NCBI RefSeq assembly: GCF_030733205.1 | Contig: NZ_JASHJL010000017.1 | Span: 1-64,000, forward strand | Direction of reading: 5' to 3' | Source: Mameliella sp. MMSF_3455 | GTDB lineage: Bacteria; Pseudomonadota; Alphaproteobacteria; Rhodobacterales; Rhodobacteraceae | Length of the DNA stretch: 64,000 nt | Part shown: piece by piece, positions 33,730-42,116 of the stretch | Position numbering within the stretch: the stretch's first letter is position 1 | Layout of the letters: each line of letters begins with the position of its first letter | Notes under the pieces: model-generated | The model's database searches: none | The model's input: the letters and a program-made list of their open reading frames with translations, nothing else | What the model was told of the DNA's origin: nothing | Made by a program: the position numbers and the translations under genes

Positions 33730-35759
33730 CACTTCAGCGGCCAGGGCAGATCGACGACATCCTGCAGCAGACCCGGCGGGAAGTCCCGGTTCAGGGCACC
33801 GGCCATGACGCACATCAGCGCGATGCCCGCGGCGGTCAGGATCAGCGTCTTGGGCCAGGGCGCCTGCGCACGAACGCGCAGGAACGCGATCAGGAAGCCC
33901 ATCAAGGCAAGAATGAAGCCCAGGACATAGGTGGCGGCGATCAGACCGGCGAACCATGTCAGCGTGCCCCAGAGACCATAAGGCGCATCCGCATCCTCGC
34001 CCGCGACTTCCTTGTCGGCAAAGACCGCGTCGGTCTCGGGCCGCATGAGCATCTGGGCCAGCAGGATCAGCAGCGCCGCCAGCGTGATGCCGCCCACCAC
34101 GAGGGGCACGATCTTGTCCGTCATGTTGTAGTCGGGGATCATGTTCGCGTTGATCAGCGCGGCCACGACATAGGCCATGATGACCAGCAGGAACACCAGC
34201 GGCGAACGTTTGGATCCGGACTTCACGTCGCCTTCGGCCATGATGCTCTTGGCCTGGCGAATGCCCAGCACGACCGACACGATGGTGATGATCAGCAGGA
34301 CGATCACGATCGGCGAGAAGATGTAGTCCATGCCCTCTTCGAAGGACTTGCGGAAGCGGAACGACGCGATCTGGAACGCCTGGTTGGAGAATTTCTCGAC
34401 CGGGTTGGACAGCACGAAACCGATCAGGAAGGCCGGGCGCGACCAGTCGAAACGGCGCAGGAAGATGCCGATCAGGCCGATCACGAACAGGGCGAGGATG
34501 TCCTCGAAGTTCTGGCCCGACTGGAAGGCGGCAAAGCTGATCAGCATGAACAGGAACGGCGCCAGGTAGGTAAAGCGGATCGTCGTCAGCTTGGCGATCC
34601 CGCCGGATGCGGCGATGCACAGCAGGGTGCCCACCACGTTGGCCAGTGCCAGCAGCCAGACGATGGAATAGGTTATGTCGAGATTGTCGCGCAGCATGTT
34701 CGGCCCGACCTCGATGTCGCCCGATCCCAGCAGGGCAATGGCACCGATGAAGATCGCCATCGAGCCCGAACCGGGGATGCCGAAGAGCAGGGTGGGAACC
34801 AGCCCGCCGCCTTCCTTGGCGTTGTTCGAGCTTTCCGGCCCGATCACGCCGCGGACTTCGCCCTTGCCGAAGTTCGACTTGTCCTTGGTGGTCTGCACCG
34901 AATGGCCGTAGGCGATCCAGTCGACGACAGAACCGCCGAGACCGGGAATGACGCCGACGACCACGCCGATCAGCGAACAGCGGACTGACAGCCACTTGTT
35001 GGCAAACCAGTCCCGCACGCCTGCGCCCCATCCGGCGCCCAGCTTGGCATCCTTGGCGATGGAGCGGTCCTGTCTTAGCAGGCTGACGATTTCCGGCACC
35101 GCAAAGATGCCAAGACCCACGATGACCAGCTTCAGACCGTCCATCAGATAGGGGATGTCGTAGGTGGCCATGCGCAGCGACCCGCCGGCATCGGCCTCGC
35201 CGATGGTGCCGACCAGCATGCCCAACCCGGCTGCCGCAACCCCTTTCAGCGCCACGCGCCCTGCAAGCACGGCGACCATGCTGAGACCGAGGACCGAGAT
35301 CATCAGCATTTCCGGCAGGCCGAAGGCCAGCACCAGCGGGCGGGCAATCACGATGAACATGGTCAGGAAGGCGGCGCCGACGAGGCCGCCGAACAGCGAC
35401 GAGGTAAAGGCGGCGGCCAGTGCGCGCGCGGCCTGTCCGCGTTTCGCCATCGGAAAGCCGTCAAGAACGGTCGCCTGGCTGGCGGATGACCCTGGAATAC
35501 CCATCAGGACAGAGGCAAAGGTGTCCGAGGTCGGCACCACTGCCACCATGCCCACCATCAGCGCGAGGCCCATGATCGGATCCATGCCGAACATGAAGGG
35601 CAGCAGCAGGGACAGACCGGCGATCCCGCCAAGGCCCGGGAAGACGCCCACGGCCAGACCCATGACGACCCCGAGGACGAGGTAGCCCAAAACGACCGGT
35701 TGCAGAATCAGGGCCCATGCATCGGACAGTGCCGGCAGGGCAGTCGCGAACACGTCCAT
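33729..35759 (-). CDS. Fused TctA-TctB permease of a TTT transporter
   Basis: A 676-residue membrane protein, about 170 residues longer than TctA. Residues 1 to about 500 are TctA (MGLAVGVFPGLGGIAGLSLL; VVVGVIPGLGGSVVDWIAYG; PTLLFGIPGSGSMAIFIGAI). The rest, starting near SPLVFLLVIMAYVVAALINA, has the size and four-helix pattern of TctB, and no separate tctB gene exists nearby. The two subunits are therefore fused. The start follows AAGGAGG by seven bases. Preceded by its binding-protein gene and an intergenic hairpin; followed directly by catabolic genes. Confidence 0.86.
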   Translation of the reverse strand: MDVFATALPALSDAWALILQPVVLGYLVLGVVMGLAVGVFPGLGGIAGLSLLLPFMFGMDPIMGLALMVGMVAVVPTSDTFASVLMGIPGSSASQATVLDGFPMAKRGQAARALAAAFTSSLFGGLVGAAFLTMFIVIARPLVLAFGLPEMLMISVLGLSMVAVLAGRVALKGVAAAGLGMLVGTIGEADAGGSLRMATYDIPYLMDGLKLVIVGLGIFAVPEIVSLLRQDRSIAKDAKLGAGWGAGVRDWFANKWLSVRCSLIGVVVGVIPGLGGSVVDWIAYGHSVQTTKDKSNFGKGEVRGVIGPESSNNAKEGGGLVPTLLFGIPGSGSMAIFIGAIALLGSGDIEVGPNMLRDNLDITYSIVWLLALANVVGTLLCIAASGGIAKLTTIRFTYLAPFLFMLISFAAFQSGQNFEDILALFVIGLIGIFLRRFDWSRPAFLIGFVLSNPVEKFSNQAFQIASFRFRKSFEEGMDYIFSPIVIVLLIITIVSVVLGIRQAKSIMAEGDVKSGSKRSPLVFLLVIMAYVVAALINANMIPDYNMTDKIVPLVVGGITLAALLILLAQMLMRPETDAVFADKEVAGEDADAPYGLWGTLTWFAGLIAATYVLGFILALMGFLIAFLRVRAQAPWPKTLILTAAGIALMCVMAGALNRDFPPGLLQDVVDLPWPLK

Positions 35760-35787
35760 CGCGCCACCTCCTTGTCAGGTATCGTCG

Positions 35788-35822
35788 GAAATAAAGGCGG
35801 CCCCGGCAATTCCCGGGGCCGC
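35788..35822 (-). terminator. Intercistronic hairpin, probable partial terminator
   Basis: A 10-base-pair stem (35797-35806 with 35813-35822, GCGGCCCCGG) with a six-base loop. On the minus strand it is followed by TTTATTT. It lies between the binding-protein stop and the permease start, where a leaky terminator would give more binding protein than permease. Confidence 0.7.
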
Positions 35823-35838
35823 GCTTCTGGTCTGGTGC

Positions 35839-36915
35839 TTAGTTCAGAGAGACGCCGTAGGCTTCCTGCAGCCAGTTGGTCACGAAGGCCTTGGCCTCCG
35901 GCGACACGGTTGTGCCGGCCTGCGTGGCTTTCTTCGCGCCTTCGCCGACGAAGACGTCGTACTTGCCCACGCGCTTGGCCGCGATCTGGGGGAAGTCATC
36001 CCGATTGCGTACGGCATCGAAGGCCGCGGTGTAGGTGTCGATCACCTCCTGCGGCGTGCCCTGCGGCAGGAAGGCGATCTTCTGAACCGGGAAACCGGCA
36101 ATGAAGAAGGCTTTCCATGCGTCCCATGCCTTGCCCGAGGTTTCGCAGCCCTCGGTCGCCTCGCAGACTTCCTTGAAGGTCGGAATGTCCGGGAAGGTGG
36201 GATCGCGAACGATCTCGCCGTCCTCGTTCAACGCGCCCCAAGTCATCATCGGAACGGCCTTGCCCTGTTCGACCAGGTCGGCCGACGCGCCAAGATAGCC
36301 CGAAGAGGTCTGATAGTCGATTGTCGCCTCGCCACGCTCGAACATCAGGCGGCCGTCGCCGCGACCCTTGATGCCAAAGACCGGTTCCACGTTCATGCCC
36401 AGCATTTGCCATGCCAGCAGCGGCACGAGGTCAAGACGGGTGGCGCCCTGCGACCCGTAGATGAAATCGATGTCCTTGAGGTTGTTGGCCGAACCGTCGA
36501 ACTTCTCGCCGTCCTCCGGGTTCAGGTAGGCGACGCCGCCGGTGCCGGACGCCATGACCGGGTTCCAGTCGCTGTATTCATAACGCACGCGCGGGTCGTC
36601 CAGCAGGTAGGGGAACTGGGTCGAGCCGGAGGTGCCGAACAGCAGCGTGCCGTCCTCGTGTTCCTGCTCCTGGAACCAGTTGGCGCCCTTGGTCGAGCCG
36701 GCGCCGGGCATGAACTTGACCACGACGGTGGGGTTGCCGGGCAGTTCTTCCGACAGCAGCGGTGCGAAGAAGTTGGCCCACTTGGCCGAACCGCCGGTTT
36801 CCGAGAACGGGATCACCCACTCGATGGTTTCACCGGAAAAGTCGACCTCGGCGAAGGCCGGGGATGCGATGATGGCGGATGCCGCAACGGATGCTGCGAG
36901 GTGCTTGATGGTCAT
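35839..36915 (-). CDS. TctC-type tricarboxylate-binding protein
   Basis: A 358-residue periplasmic binding protein with a clear signal peptide (MTIKHLAASVAASAIIASPA, cleavage near AFAEV). The mature start TIEWVIPFSETGGSAKWANF and the region VVVKFMPGAGSTKGANWFQE follow the TctC/Bug pattern. It is somewhat longer than usual TctC proteins and has two extra Cys residues in EVCEATEGCETSG, perhaps a disulfide. First gene of the seven-gene tricarboxylate operon, with a GGGAGG site before the ATG, and divergent from the TctD/TctE system. Tricarballylate or aconitate is the likely ligand by context only. Confidence 0.85.
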   Translation of the reverse strand: MTIKHLAASVAASAIIASPAFAEVDFSGETIEWVIPFSETGGSAKWANFFAPLLSEELPGNPTVVVKFMPGAGSTKGANWFQEQEHEDGTLLFGTSGSTQFPYLLDDPRVRYEYSDWNPVMASGTGGVAYLNPEDGEKFDGSANNLKDIDFIYGSQGATRLDLVPLLAWQMLGMNVEPVFGIKGRGDGRLMFERGEATIDYQTSSGYLGASADLVEQGKAVPMMTWGALNEDGEIVRDPTFPDIPTFKEVCEATEGCETSGKAWDAWKAFFIAGFPVQKIAFLPQGTPQEVIDTYTAAFDAVRNRDDFPQIAAKRVGKYDVFVGEGAKKATQAGTTVSPEAKAFVTNWLQEAYGVSLN

Positions 36916-37069
36916 TGGTATCCTCCCGTAGACCTATAAGATCGGTCAGGCTCTTGCCCGCCGATACATGTGATTCTGTTTTCAGGGATCCGAGTCCCTC
37001 CTCCAACAGTGGACACATTGCTGTCCCAACCTTGCACGAAACTTGCGCAAAGAGAGAATTTTTTAGCCC

Positions 37070-37738
37070 ATGCGGATCGCCGTGATCGAAGACAACACCG
37101 AACTGGCGGAAGGAATCGCGTACCGGCTTCGGGATCGCGGTCACTCGGTCGACGTTCTGCAAGACGGGGTCGAAGCAGCGGATTTCCTTGCTCATGAAGG
37201 CGCCGACCTGGTGGTGCTCGACGTCAATCTTCCGGGCCAGGACGGATTGGCGGTGCTGCGCGGCCTGCGGGCCCGGGGCGACGGAGTGCCTGTGATCCTG
37301 CTGACCGCGCGGTCCGACACGCAGGACCGGGTGCAGGGGCTGGACGCGGGCGCCGACGACTATCTGGTCAAACCGTTCGAGATGGACGAGTTGGAGGCCC
37401 GGTTGCGCGCGCTCGCCCGGCGCAAGGATCTGAACTTTGCGGCGCGGAACGTGCTGGGGCCGCTGGTCTTCGACCGGGACAGCCGACAACTGCTGGATGG
37501 TGAAACGACGCTCGATCTGCCCCGCCGCGAGGTGGCGGTGCTTGAATGCCTGCTTGATCGGCGCGGGCGCATCGTATCCAAGGCACAGCTCATATCGCAT
37601 GTGTACGGCACCGGTGCGGATGTGGATGACAGCGCGGTCGAGCCGCACGTCTCACGCCTGCGTCGCCGGCTTGAAGCCTATGATATCCGGATCAAGACGG
37701 CGCGCGGCCTCGGCTACATGCTGGATGTCGAGCAGTGA
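37070..37738 (+). CDS. tctD: TctD-like response regulator
   Basis: A 222-residue OmpR-class response regulator. The receiver domain has the acidic pair (IAVIEDNTELAEG), the phosphoacceptor Asp in VVLDVNLPGQDGLAVL and the switch Lys in GADDYLVKPFEMDELEARL. The C-terminal winged helix ends VEPHVSRLRRRLEAYDIRIK. It is coupled to the kinase gene (four-base overlap) and divergent from the TTT binding protein, the usual arrangement for TctDE systems that induce a tricarboxylate transporter. Confidence 0.85.
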   Translation: MRIAVIEDNTELAEGIAYRLRDRGHSVDVLQDGVEAADFLAHEGADLVVLDVNLPGQDGLAVLRGLRARGDGVPVILLTARSDTQDRVQGLDAGADDYLVKPFEMDELEARLRALARRKDLNFAARNVLGPLVFDRDSRQLLDGETTLDLPRREVAVLECLLDRRGRIVSKAQLISHVYGTGADVDDSAVEPHVSRLRRRLEAYDIRIKTARGLGYMLDVEQ

Positions 37739-39099
37739 TGGCAACCGCGCCCTCTCTGCGCCTGCGCCTCTTCGTTCTGATCCTCGCGCCGCTCCTGCTG
37801 GTGGCGATGTTCCTGGGCCTGTGGCGTTTCTCTGTCGCGCAATCCACCGCCGAGACATTGTTCGACCGCGGGCTCTTGGCCGCGGCGCTCGCCATTTCGC
37901 GCGATGTGGCCAGTTCCGAGGGCGATGCTCTGTCGCCGCGGACCCGTTCGCTGATCTCGGATGCCGGCGGCGGCGAGGTCTTTTATCATGTCACCGGACC
38001 GGGCGGCATTTACGTGACCGGATACGCCTATCCACCGGCATGGGGCGCGACGGCGGTGCCCAGCGAACCCGAATACCGCGTCGCCACCTACCGGGGCGAA
38101 CGCGTGCGTGTGCTGCGCATGTCGGAAACCACAACCATCGAAAACCTGACCGGACAGACCGTGGTCACGGTCTGGCAGCGCATCAGCGAGCGCAACGATT
38201 TCGCCGCGGCGCTGGCCTGGCGCGCGTCCGCACTGATCGGCGCGCTGATGGCGACATTGGCCGTGGTGGTCTGGTTCGGGGTGCAATGGGGCCTACGTCC
38301 GCTGAATGACCTGCAGGAGGCGATCGAACGGCGCACGCCGGACGATCTCGGCCTCATCCAGCGGCCCGTCCCCAAAGAGGTGAAGGGCATCGTTTCGACC
38401 CTCAACCGCCTGTTCGCCCAGGTCGATCGAAGCATCCAGTCACACCAGGCCTTCATTTCGGATGCCGCGCACCAGTTGCGCAACCCGGCCTCTGCCATTC
38501 TGTCGCTGGCCGAAACCCTGCCGGGCGCCACCGGTCCGGAGGAACGTCGCCGCCGCGAACGCGCACTGATCACAGCCGCGCGTAAGTCCGCCCGCCTTGC
38601 GGAACAACTGCTTTCGATGGAACGCTTGCGCCATGGGTACAGCCTGCCGGAAACCTCGTTCGATCCGGTTGCGATGGCGCAGGAGGTCTGCGCCTATCTT
38701 GCCCCCTTCGCGCTCGAGCGGGACATCGACTTCTCCTTTTCGACCGGGCTGGACAGCGGCCGCATCTCCATCCGGGGCGATCAGTTGCTCCTGGCAGAGG
38801 CCCTGGGCAACCTGATCGACAACGCGTTGCAGCACGGGGGCCCCGCTCTGAGCCGGATTTCGGTAACCTTGGAAAAGACGCGGGACATGCTGGATTTCAT
38901 CGTGGCGGACGATGGCAAGGGCGTGCCGGCAGAACAGGTACCCACCGCCCTGAGCCGCTTTGGCCAGGTCGATCCCGGCGCCGGCAGCGGTCTGGGGCTT
39001 TCCATAGCGGATGAGGTCGCGCGCCTGCACGGGGGCGAGGTACGGTTCTCCCCTTCGGACAGGGGCACGCGGGTCACTTTGCGGATTTCGATGGCGTAG
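37735..39099 (+). CDS. tctE: TctE-like sensor histidine kinase
   Basis: A 454-residue inner-membrane histidine kinase. It has two hydrophobic segments (near residues 10-30 and 160-185) flanking a periplasmic sensor of about 130 residues, then HAMP-like and DHp segments with the phospho-His in DAAHQLRNPASAILSL. The ATP-binding domain shows N-box NLIDNALQHGG, G1 box VADDGKGVPAEQV and G2 box GSGLGLSIADEVARLHGGEV. Probably senses the tricarboxylate, or its binding protein, and phosphorylates the partner regulator. Confidence 0.85.
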   Translation: MMATAPSLRLRLFVLILAPLLLVAMFLGLWRFSVAQSTAETLFDRGLLAAALAISRDVASSEGDALSPRTRSLISDAGGGEVFYHVTGPGGIYVTGYAYPPAWGATAVPSEPEYRVATYRGERVRVLRMSETTTIENLTGQTVVTVWQRISERNDFAAALAWRASALIGALMATLAVVVWFGVQWGLRPLNDLQEAIERRTPDDLGLIQRPVPKEVKGIVSTLNRLFAQVDRSIQSHQAFISDAAHQLRNPASAILSLAETLPGATGPEERRRRERALITAARKSARLAEQLLSMERLRHGYSLPETSFDPVAMAQEVCAYLAPFALERDIDFSFSTGLDSGRISIRGDQLLLAEALGNLIDNALQHGGPALSRISVTLEKTRDMLDFIVADDGKGVPAEQVPTALSRFGQVDPGAGSGLGLSIADEVARLHGGEVRFSPSDRGTRVTLRISMA

Positions 39100-39403
39100 C
39101 CGCGGGATCCGGATGGGGCAGGGGACCGCGGGCAATCGGTCCCGCGGCACCTCGAATCATTGCAGGCATGTGGCGCTCTTGCAGGCGGATCAGCGGCTGA
39201 TCGCCCGGAGAAACATCGCGCCTTTTGATTGGGCGGTCATGGCCAGATTATGCGGGTGTTGAGTCAACTATCTGAAAACATTTCACTTTTGGTGATCAAA
39301 CAAAAGCCTTGCCAGTTACGTGCAGTTCTGGAAGCCTTTAGACACATCTCTGGCACGGATCTTCCACAGGGCCACGCAACCAGTTCCTTTCGAGGGGAAT
39401 GAT
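39100..39403. other. Intergenic leader, no gene seen
   Basis: About 300 bases. Near the left end there is a seven-base inverted repeat (GGGACCG at 39122-39128, CGGTCCC at 39137-39143) that could end the tctDE transcript, though no T-run follows. The AT-rich part from about 39250 to 39310, which includes CTTTTGGTGATC, is the likely promoter region of the operon that begins at 39404. Confidence 0.4.
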
Positions 39404-40102
39404 ATGGGACAGCGTGTGCTTTCCGTGCGCCACGGGGATGAGCCCCTTGACGATCGCGCAACCGCCTGGCTGGAGACTGCCGGCTACAGGGTCGAAACCC
39501 GTCGCCCGTTTCGCGGCGAACCGCTTGGCGTGCCGGGCGACGATCTTGCCGCGACCATCATCTATGGCGGGCTCTACAATGCCTACAAAACCGACCGGCA
39601 CCCTTTCCTGCTGGAAGAATACCGCTGGATCGATGCCTGTCTGAAGGCCGGGATCAAGGTTCTGGGCATCTGCCAGGGCGCCCAGATGATTGCCCATCAC
39701 CACGGCGCCTGGGCCGGTCCGCGTGAGCAAGAAATCTTCGAGTTCGGCTATTACGAGATCACCCCGACAGAGACAGCGGGCGATTTTCTCGACCGGCCGC
39801 TGACGGTCTGCCAGGCGCATTTCCACACCTTCGACTTGCCTGCGGGGGCCGTGCGCCTGGCCGCGAATGACAACTACGCCAACCAGGCCTTTCGGATGGA
39901 TGAGACGGTCTATGGCCTGCAGTTCCATCCCGAAGTGACCGAGCCGGGTTTTCGTCGATGGCAGGTGCAAAAGGCCGGCGTTTATGGCCGCCCGGGCGTG
40001 CAGGACCGTACCGAACAGGACCGCCTGCTGGCCGAACACGACGCGGCACAGGGCGTCTGGTTCGAGGGATTTCTCGACCGTTTCATCGGGCGCCCGGCAT
40101 GA
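39404..40102 (+). CDS. Stand-alone class I glutamine amidotransferase
   Basis: A 232-residue cytosolic GATase1 domain without a synthetase partner. The nucleophile Cys90 is in LGICQGAQMIAHH, and the His and Glu of the triad are in YGLQFHPEVTE. ATIIYGGLYNAYKTDRHPFL fits GuaA-like stand-alone members. The start follows GAGGGG by eight bases. First gene of a tightly overlapped operon with creatininase-family and deaminase-like enzymes. It may hydrolyse a gamma-glutamyl or carbamoyl-type amide rather than feed biosynthesis; the role is inferred. Confidence 0.8.
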   Translation: MGQRVLSVRHGDEPLDDRATAWLETAGYRVETRRPFRGEPLGVPGDDLAATIIYGGLYNAYKTDRHPFLLEEYRWIDACLKAGIKVLGICQGAQMIAHHHGAWAGPREQEIFEFGYYEITPTETAGDFLDRPLTVCQAHFHTFDLPAGAVRLAANDNYANQAFRMDETVYGLQFHPEVTEPGFRRWQVQKAGVYGRPGVQDRTEQDRLLAEHDAAQGVWFEGFLDRFIGRPA

Positions 40103-40893
40103 GCGTTCAGGGGTATTGGGCGGATCTCCCTTCGGCGGCTTTCCCGGATCTGCCGCAGGACACGGTCGCGGTTCTGCCGTTGGGCGCGACAGAGCAGCAC
40201 GGGCCGCACCTGCCGCTCTCGGTGGACAGCGATCTGATCGGCGCAGTGGCGGAGCGGATGTTGGCGGCCCTGACGCCCGAGCAGTCGGTTCTGGTGTTGC
40301 CGGCTCTGACAATCACCAAGAGCGACGAGCATATCGCGTTTCCCGGGACCTTGACGCTCTCGGCAGAGACGCTGCTGACCGTGTTGCGAGAGATCGGCGC
40401 CTCGGTGGCACGCGCCGGGGTCACGCGGCTGGTTCTGTTCAACGGGCATGGTGGCAACAGCGCGCTTTTGCAGGTGGCTGCGCGCGATCTGCGATTGCAG
40501 CACGACCTTGTCGTTGTGTGCTGTTCCTGGGGCGGCTTCGCCGAGTGGCGGGGCAAGTTCGACCCCGACAGTTATGCGCATGACATCCATGCCGGTGACA
40601 GTGAAACCTCGGCGATGCTGGCCCTGCGGCCTGAGCGTGTGGACATGACCAAGGCAAAAAATTTCAGCCCGGCGATGATGGATTGGGACAGCGCCTTTCC
40701 GCAGATCGGATTGGGGGGCAAGCCTGCAAGTCCCGGCTGGCTGGCGCAGGATCTGAACCCGCACGGCGCCTGCGGCAACGCGGCCGCCGCGACCGCCGAC
40801 AAGGGCGCCGCCCTGCTTGACAGTGCGGGCCGTGGGTTTGCGGCCTTTCTTGCCGAATTTGCCCGGTTCGACCACCGGAGGGCGCGTCCATGA
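40099..40893 (+). CDS. Creatininase-family amidohydrolase
   Basis: A 264-residue protein of the creatininase (creatinine amidohydrolase/MftE/ArfB) family. Metal-binding motifs: PLGATEQHGPHLPLSVDSDL with Glu and His, FNGHGGNSALLQVAARDL with the conserved H-G-G-N, and HDIHAGDSETSAMLALRPE, which carries the catalytic Glu/His region. These zinc enzymes hydrolyse cyclic or linear amides. The start overlaps the amidotransferase stop and the stop overlaps the next start, both by four bases. The substrate is not known; creatinine itself is only one of several options. Confidence 0.83.
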   Translation: MSVQGYWADLPSAAFPDLPQDTVAVLPLGATEQHGPHLPLSVDSDLIGAVAERMLAALTPEQSVLVLPALTITKSDEHIAFPGTLTLSAETLLTVLREIGASVARAGVTRLVLFNGHGGNSALLQVAARDLRLQHDLVVVCCSWGGFAEWRGKFDPDSYAHDIHAGDSETSAMLALRPERVDMTKAKNFSPAMMDWDSAFPQIGLGGKPASPGWLAQDLNPHGACGNAAAATADKGAALLDSAGRGFAAFLAEFARFDHRRARP

Positions 40894-42116
40894 CGCGGGT
40901 GGAGCGATTGGATGGACACCTGCCCGGCGTGCTGGTGCCGCGGTCCTTGCTGGCCGATCCGGCGGCGTTCGGCGGCACGGTGGTGGCGGATTGCATGGTC
41001 GGAGACCTGGTCATCCGCGACGGGCGCGTGACCGGCCTGACCGCCTCTGAAAACGCTCCCGGACGCATGGTCCTGCCTCGCCTGACAGAGCCGCATGTGC
41101 ATCTGGACAAGTGCCATAGCATCGGCCGGATGCAGGGCGTCGGTGGGGACCTCGCTACGGCCATTGCCGCGCAGAAGGCCGACAAGGTCAACTGGACAGC
41201 GGATGATCTTCGCGCCCGCGCCACACGGGGACTGCAGGAGCTGGAACGGGCCGGATGCAGCGCGGTCCGGACGCATGTGGATTGGGGAGAGGCTGCCGAT
41301 CCCCGGGCCGTCCCGCTGGCATGGGATATCCTGGGCGAACTGTCTGCGGACAGTGCTTTGACCGTGCAGCGTTCGGCCCTGACGGGGATCGAGCGCATGG
41401 CCGATCCGGACTACGCCCGACATTGCGCGCAGGGCCTCTCTCACCAGGGGGGCGTGCTGGGGGCTTTCGTCTTTGACCAACCCGAACGGGATGCCGGGCT
41501 GGTCAACATGTTCCGCGAGGCCGACCGCCTGGGGCTGGCCCTGGACTTCCACGTTGACGAAGGCCTGGCAGAGGGGCTCGACGGGCTGGAACGCATTGCC
41601 GATGCCGCGCTGCTGACACGGTGTCAGGGGCCGGTGCTCTGCGGCCATGCCTGTTCACTGGCGAACCTGTCCGGCGTGGATGTGACCCGGATCGCGGACA
41701 AGCTGGCAAAGGCCGGCATCGCCGTCGCAATGTTGCCGCAGACCAACCTGTACCTGCAAGGCCGCACCGGGGGTACGCCCGACCGGCGCGGTGTCACCCG
41801 GCTGCATGAATTGCGGGCCGCCGGCGTCACCGTGACGGTCGGTGCCGACAACGTGCGTGATGCCTTCTGCCCCATCGGGCGGCACGATCCGGTTCATGTG
41901 CTGGGCCTGAGCGTGCTGGCGGCACATCTCGATCCGCCGCTGGGCGACCACCTGCCGCTGATCACCACCAACGCGCAGCGTGCGCTGGGACTGGAACCCC
42001 GAACCGTCGACGGGGCTGCCATCGGGGATCTGCTTGTCTTCGACGCAACCGACAGCTCGGACCTGTTGGGCGGTGTGATGCCGCGCAGCCTGTCCGACGC
42101 CTTGGGAGCCCTGTGA
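40890..42116 (+). CDS. Cytosine-deaminase-like amidohydrolase
   Basis: A 408-residue amidohydrolase-superfamily enzyme related to CodA-type deaminases. The N-terminal metal motif is LTEPHVHLDKCHSIGR. Further ligands lie in LDFHVDEGL, LCGHACSLANLSG and the Asp motif VGADNVRDAFCPIGRHDPV, the order expected for cytosine deaminase relatives. Such enzymes deaminate or hydrolyse ring nitrogen compounds. Placed between a creatininase-family and an FAD oxidase gene, it suggests stepwise breakdown of a nitrogen heterocycle or guanidino compound. Confidence 0.83.
   Translation: MTRVERLDGHLPGVLVPRSLLADPAAFGGTVVADCMVGDLVIRDGRVTGLTASENAPGRMVLPRLTEPHVHLDKCHSIGRMQGVGGDLATAIAAQKADKVNWTADDLRARATRGLQELERAGCSAVRTHVDWGEAADPRAVPLAWDILGELSADSALTVQRSALTGIERMADPDYARHCAQGLSHQGGVLGAFVFDQPERDAGLVNMFREADRLGLALDFHVDEGLAEGLDGLERIADAALLTRCQGPVLCGHACSLANLSGVDVTRIADKLAKAGIAVAMLPQTNLYLQGRTGGTPDRRGVTRLHELRAAGVTVTVGADNVRDAFCPIGRHDPVHVLGLSVLAAHLDPPLGDHLPLITTNAQRALGLEPRTVDGAAIGDLLVFDATDSSDLLGGVMPRSLSDALGAL

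Noticed and set aside
33730-35031. Extension of the dehydrogenase frame upstream into the permease gene
   Set aside because: The extra residues are an Arg-rich out-of-frame reading of the TctA-TctB gene. The dehydrogenase motifs begin at the ATG at 33729.
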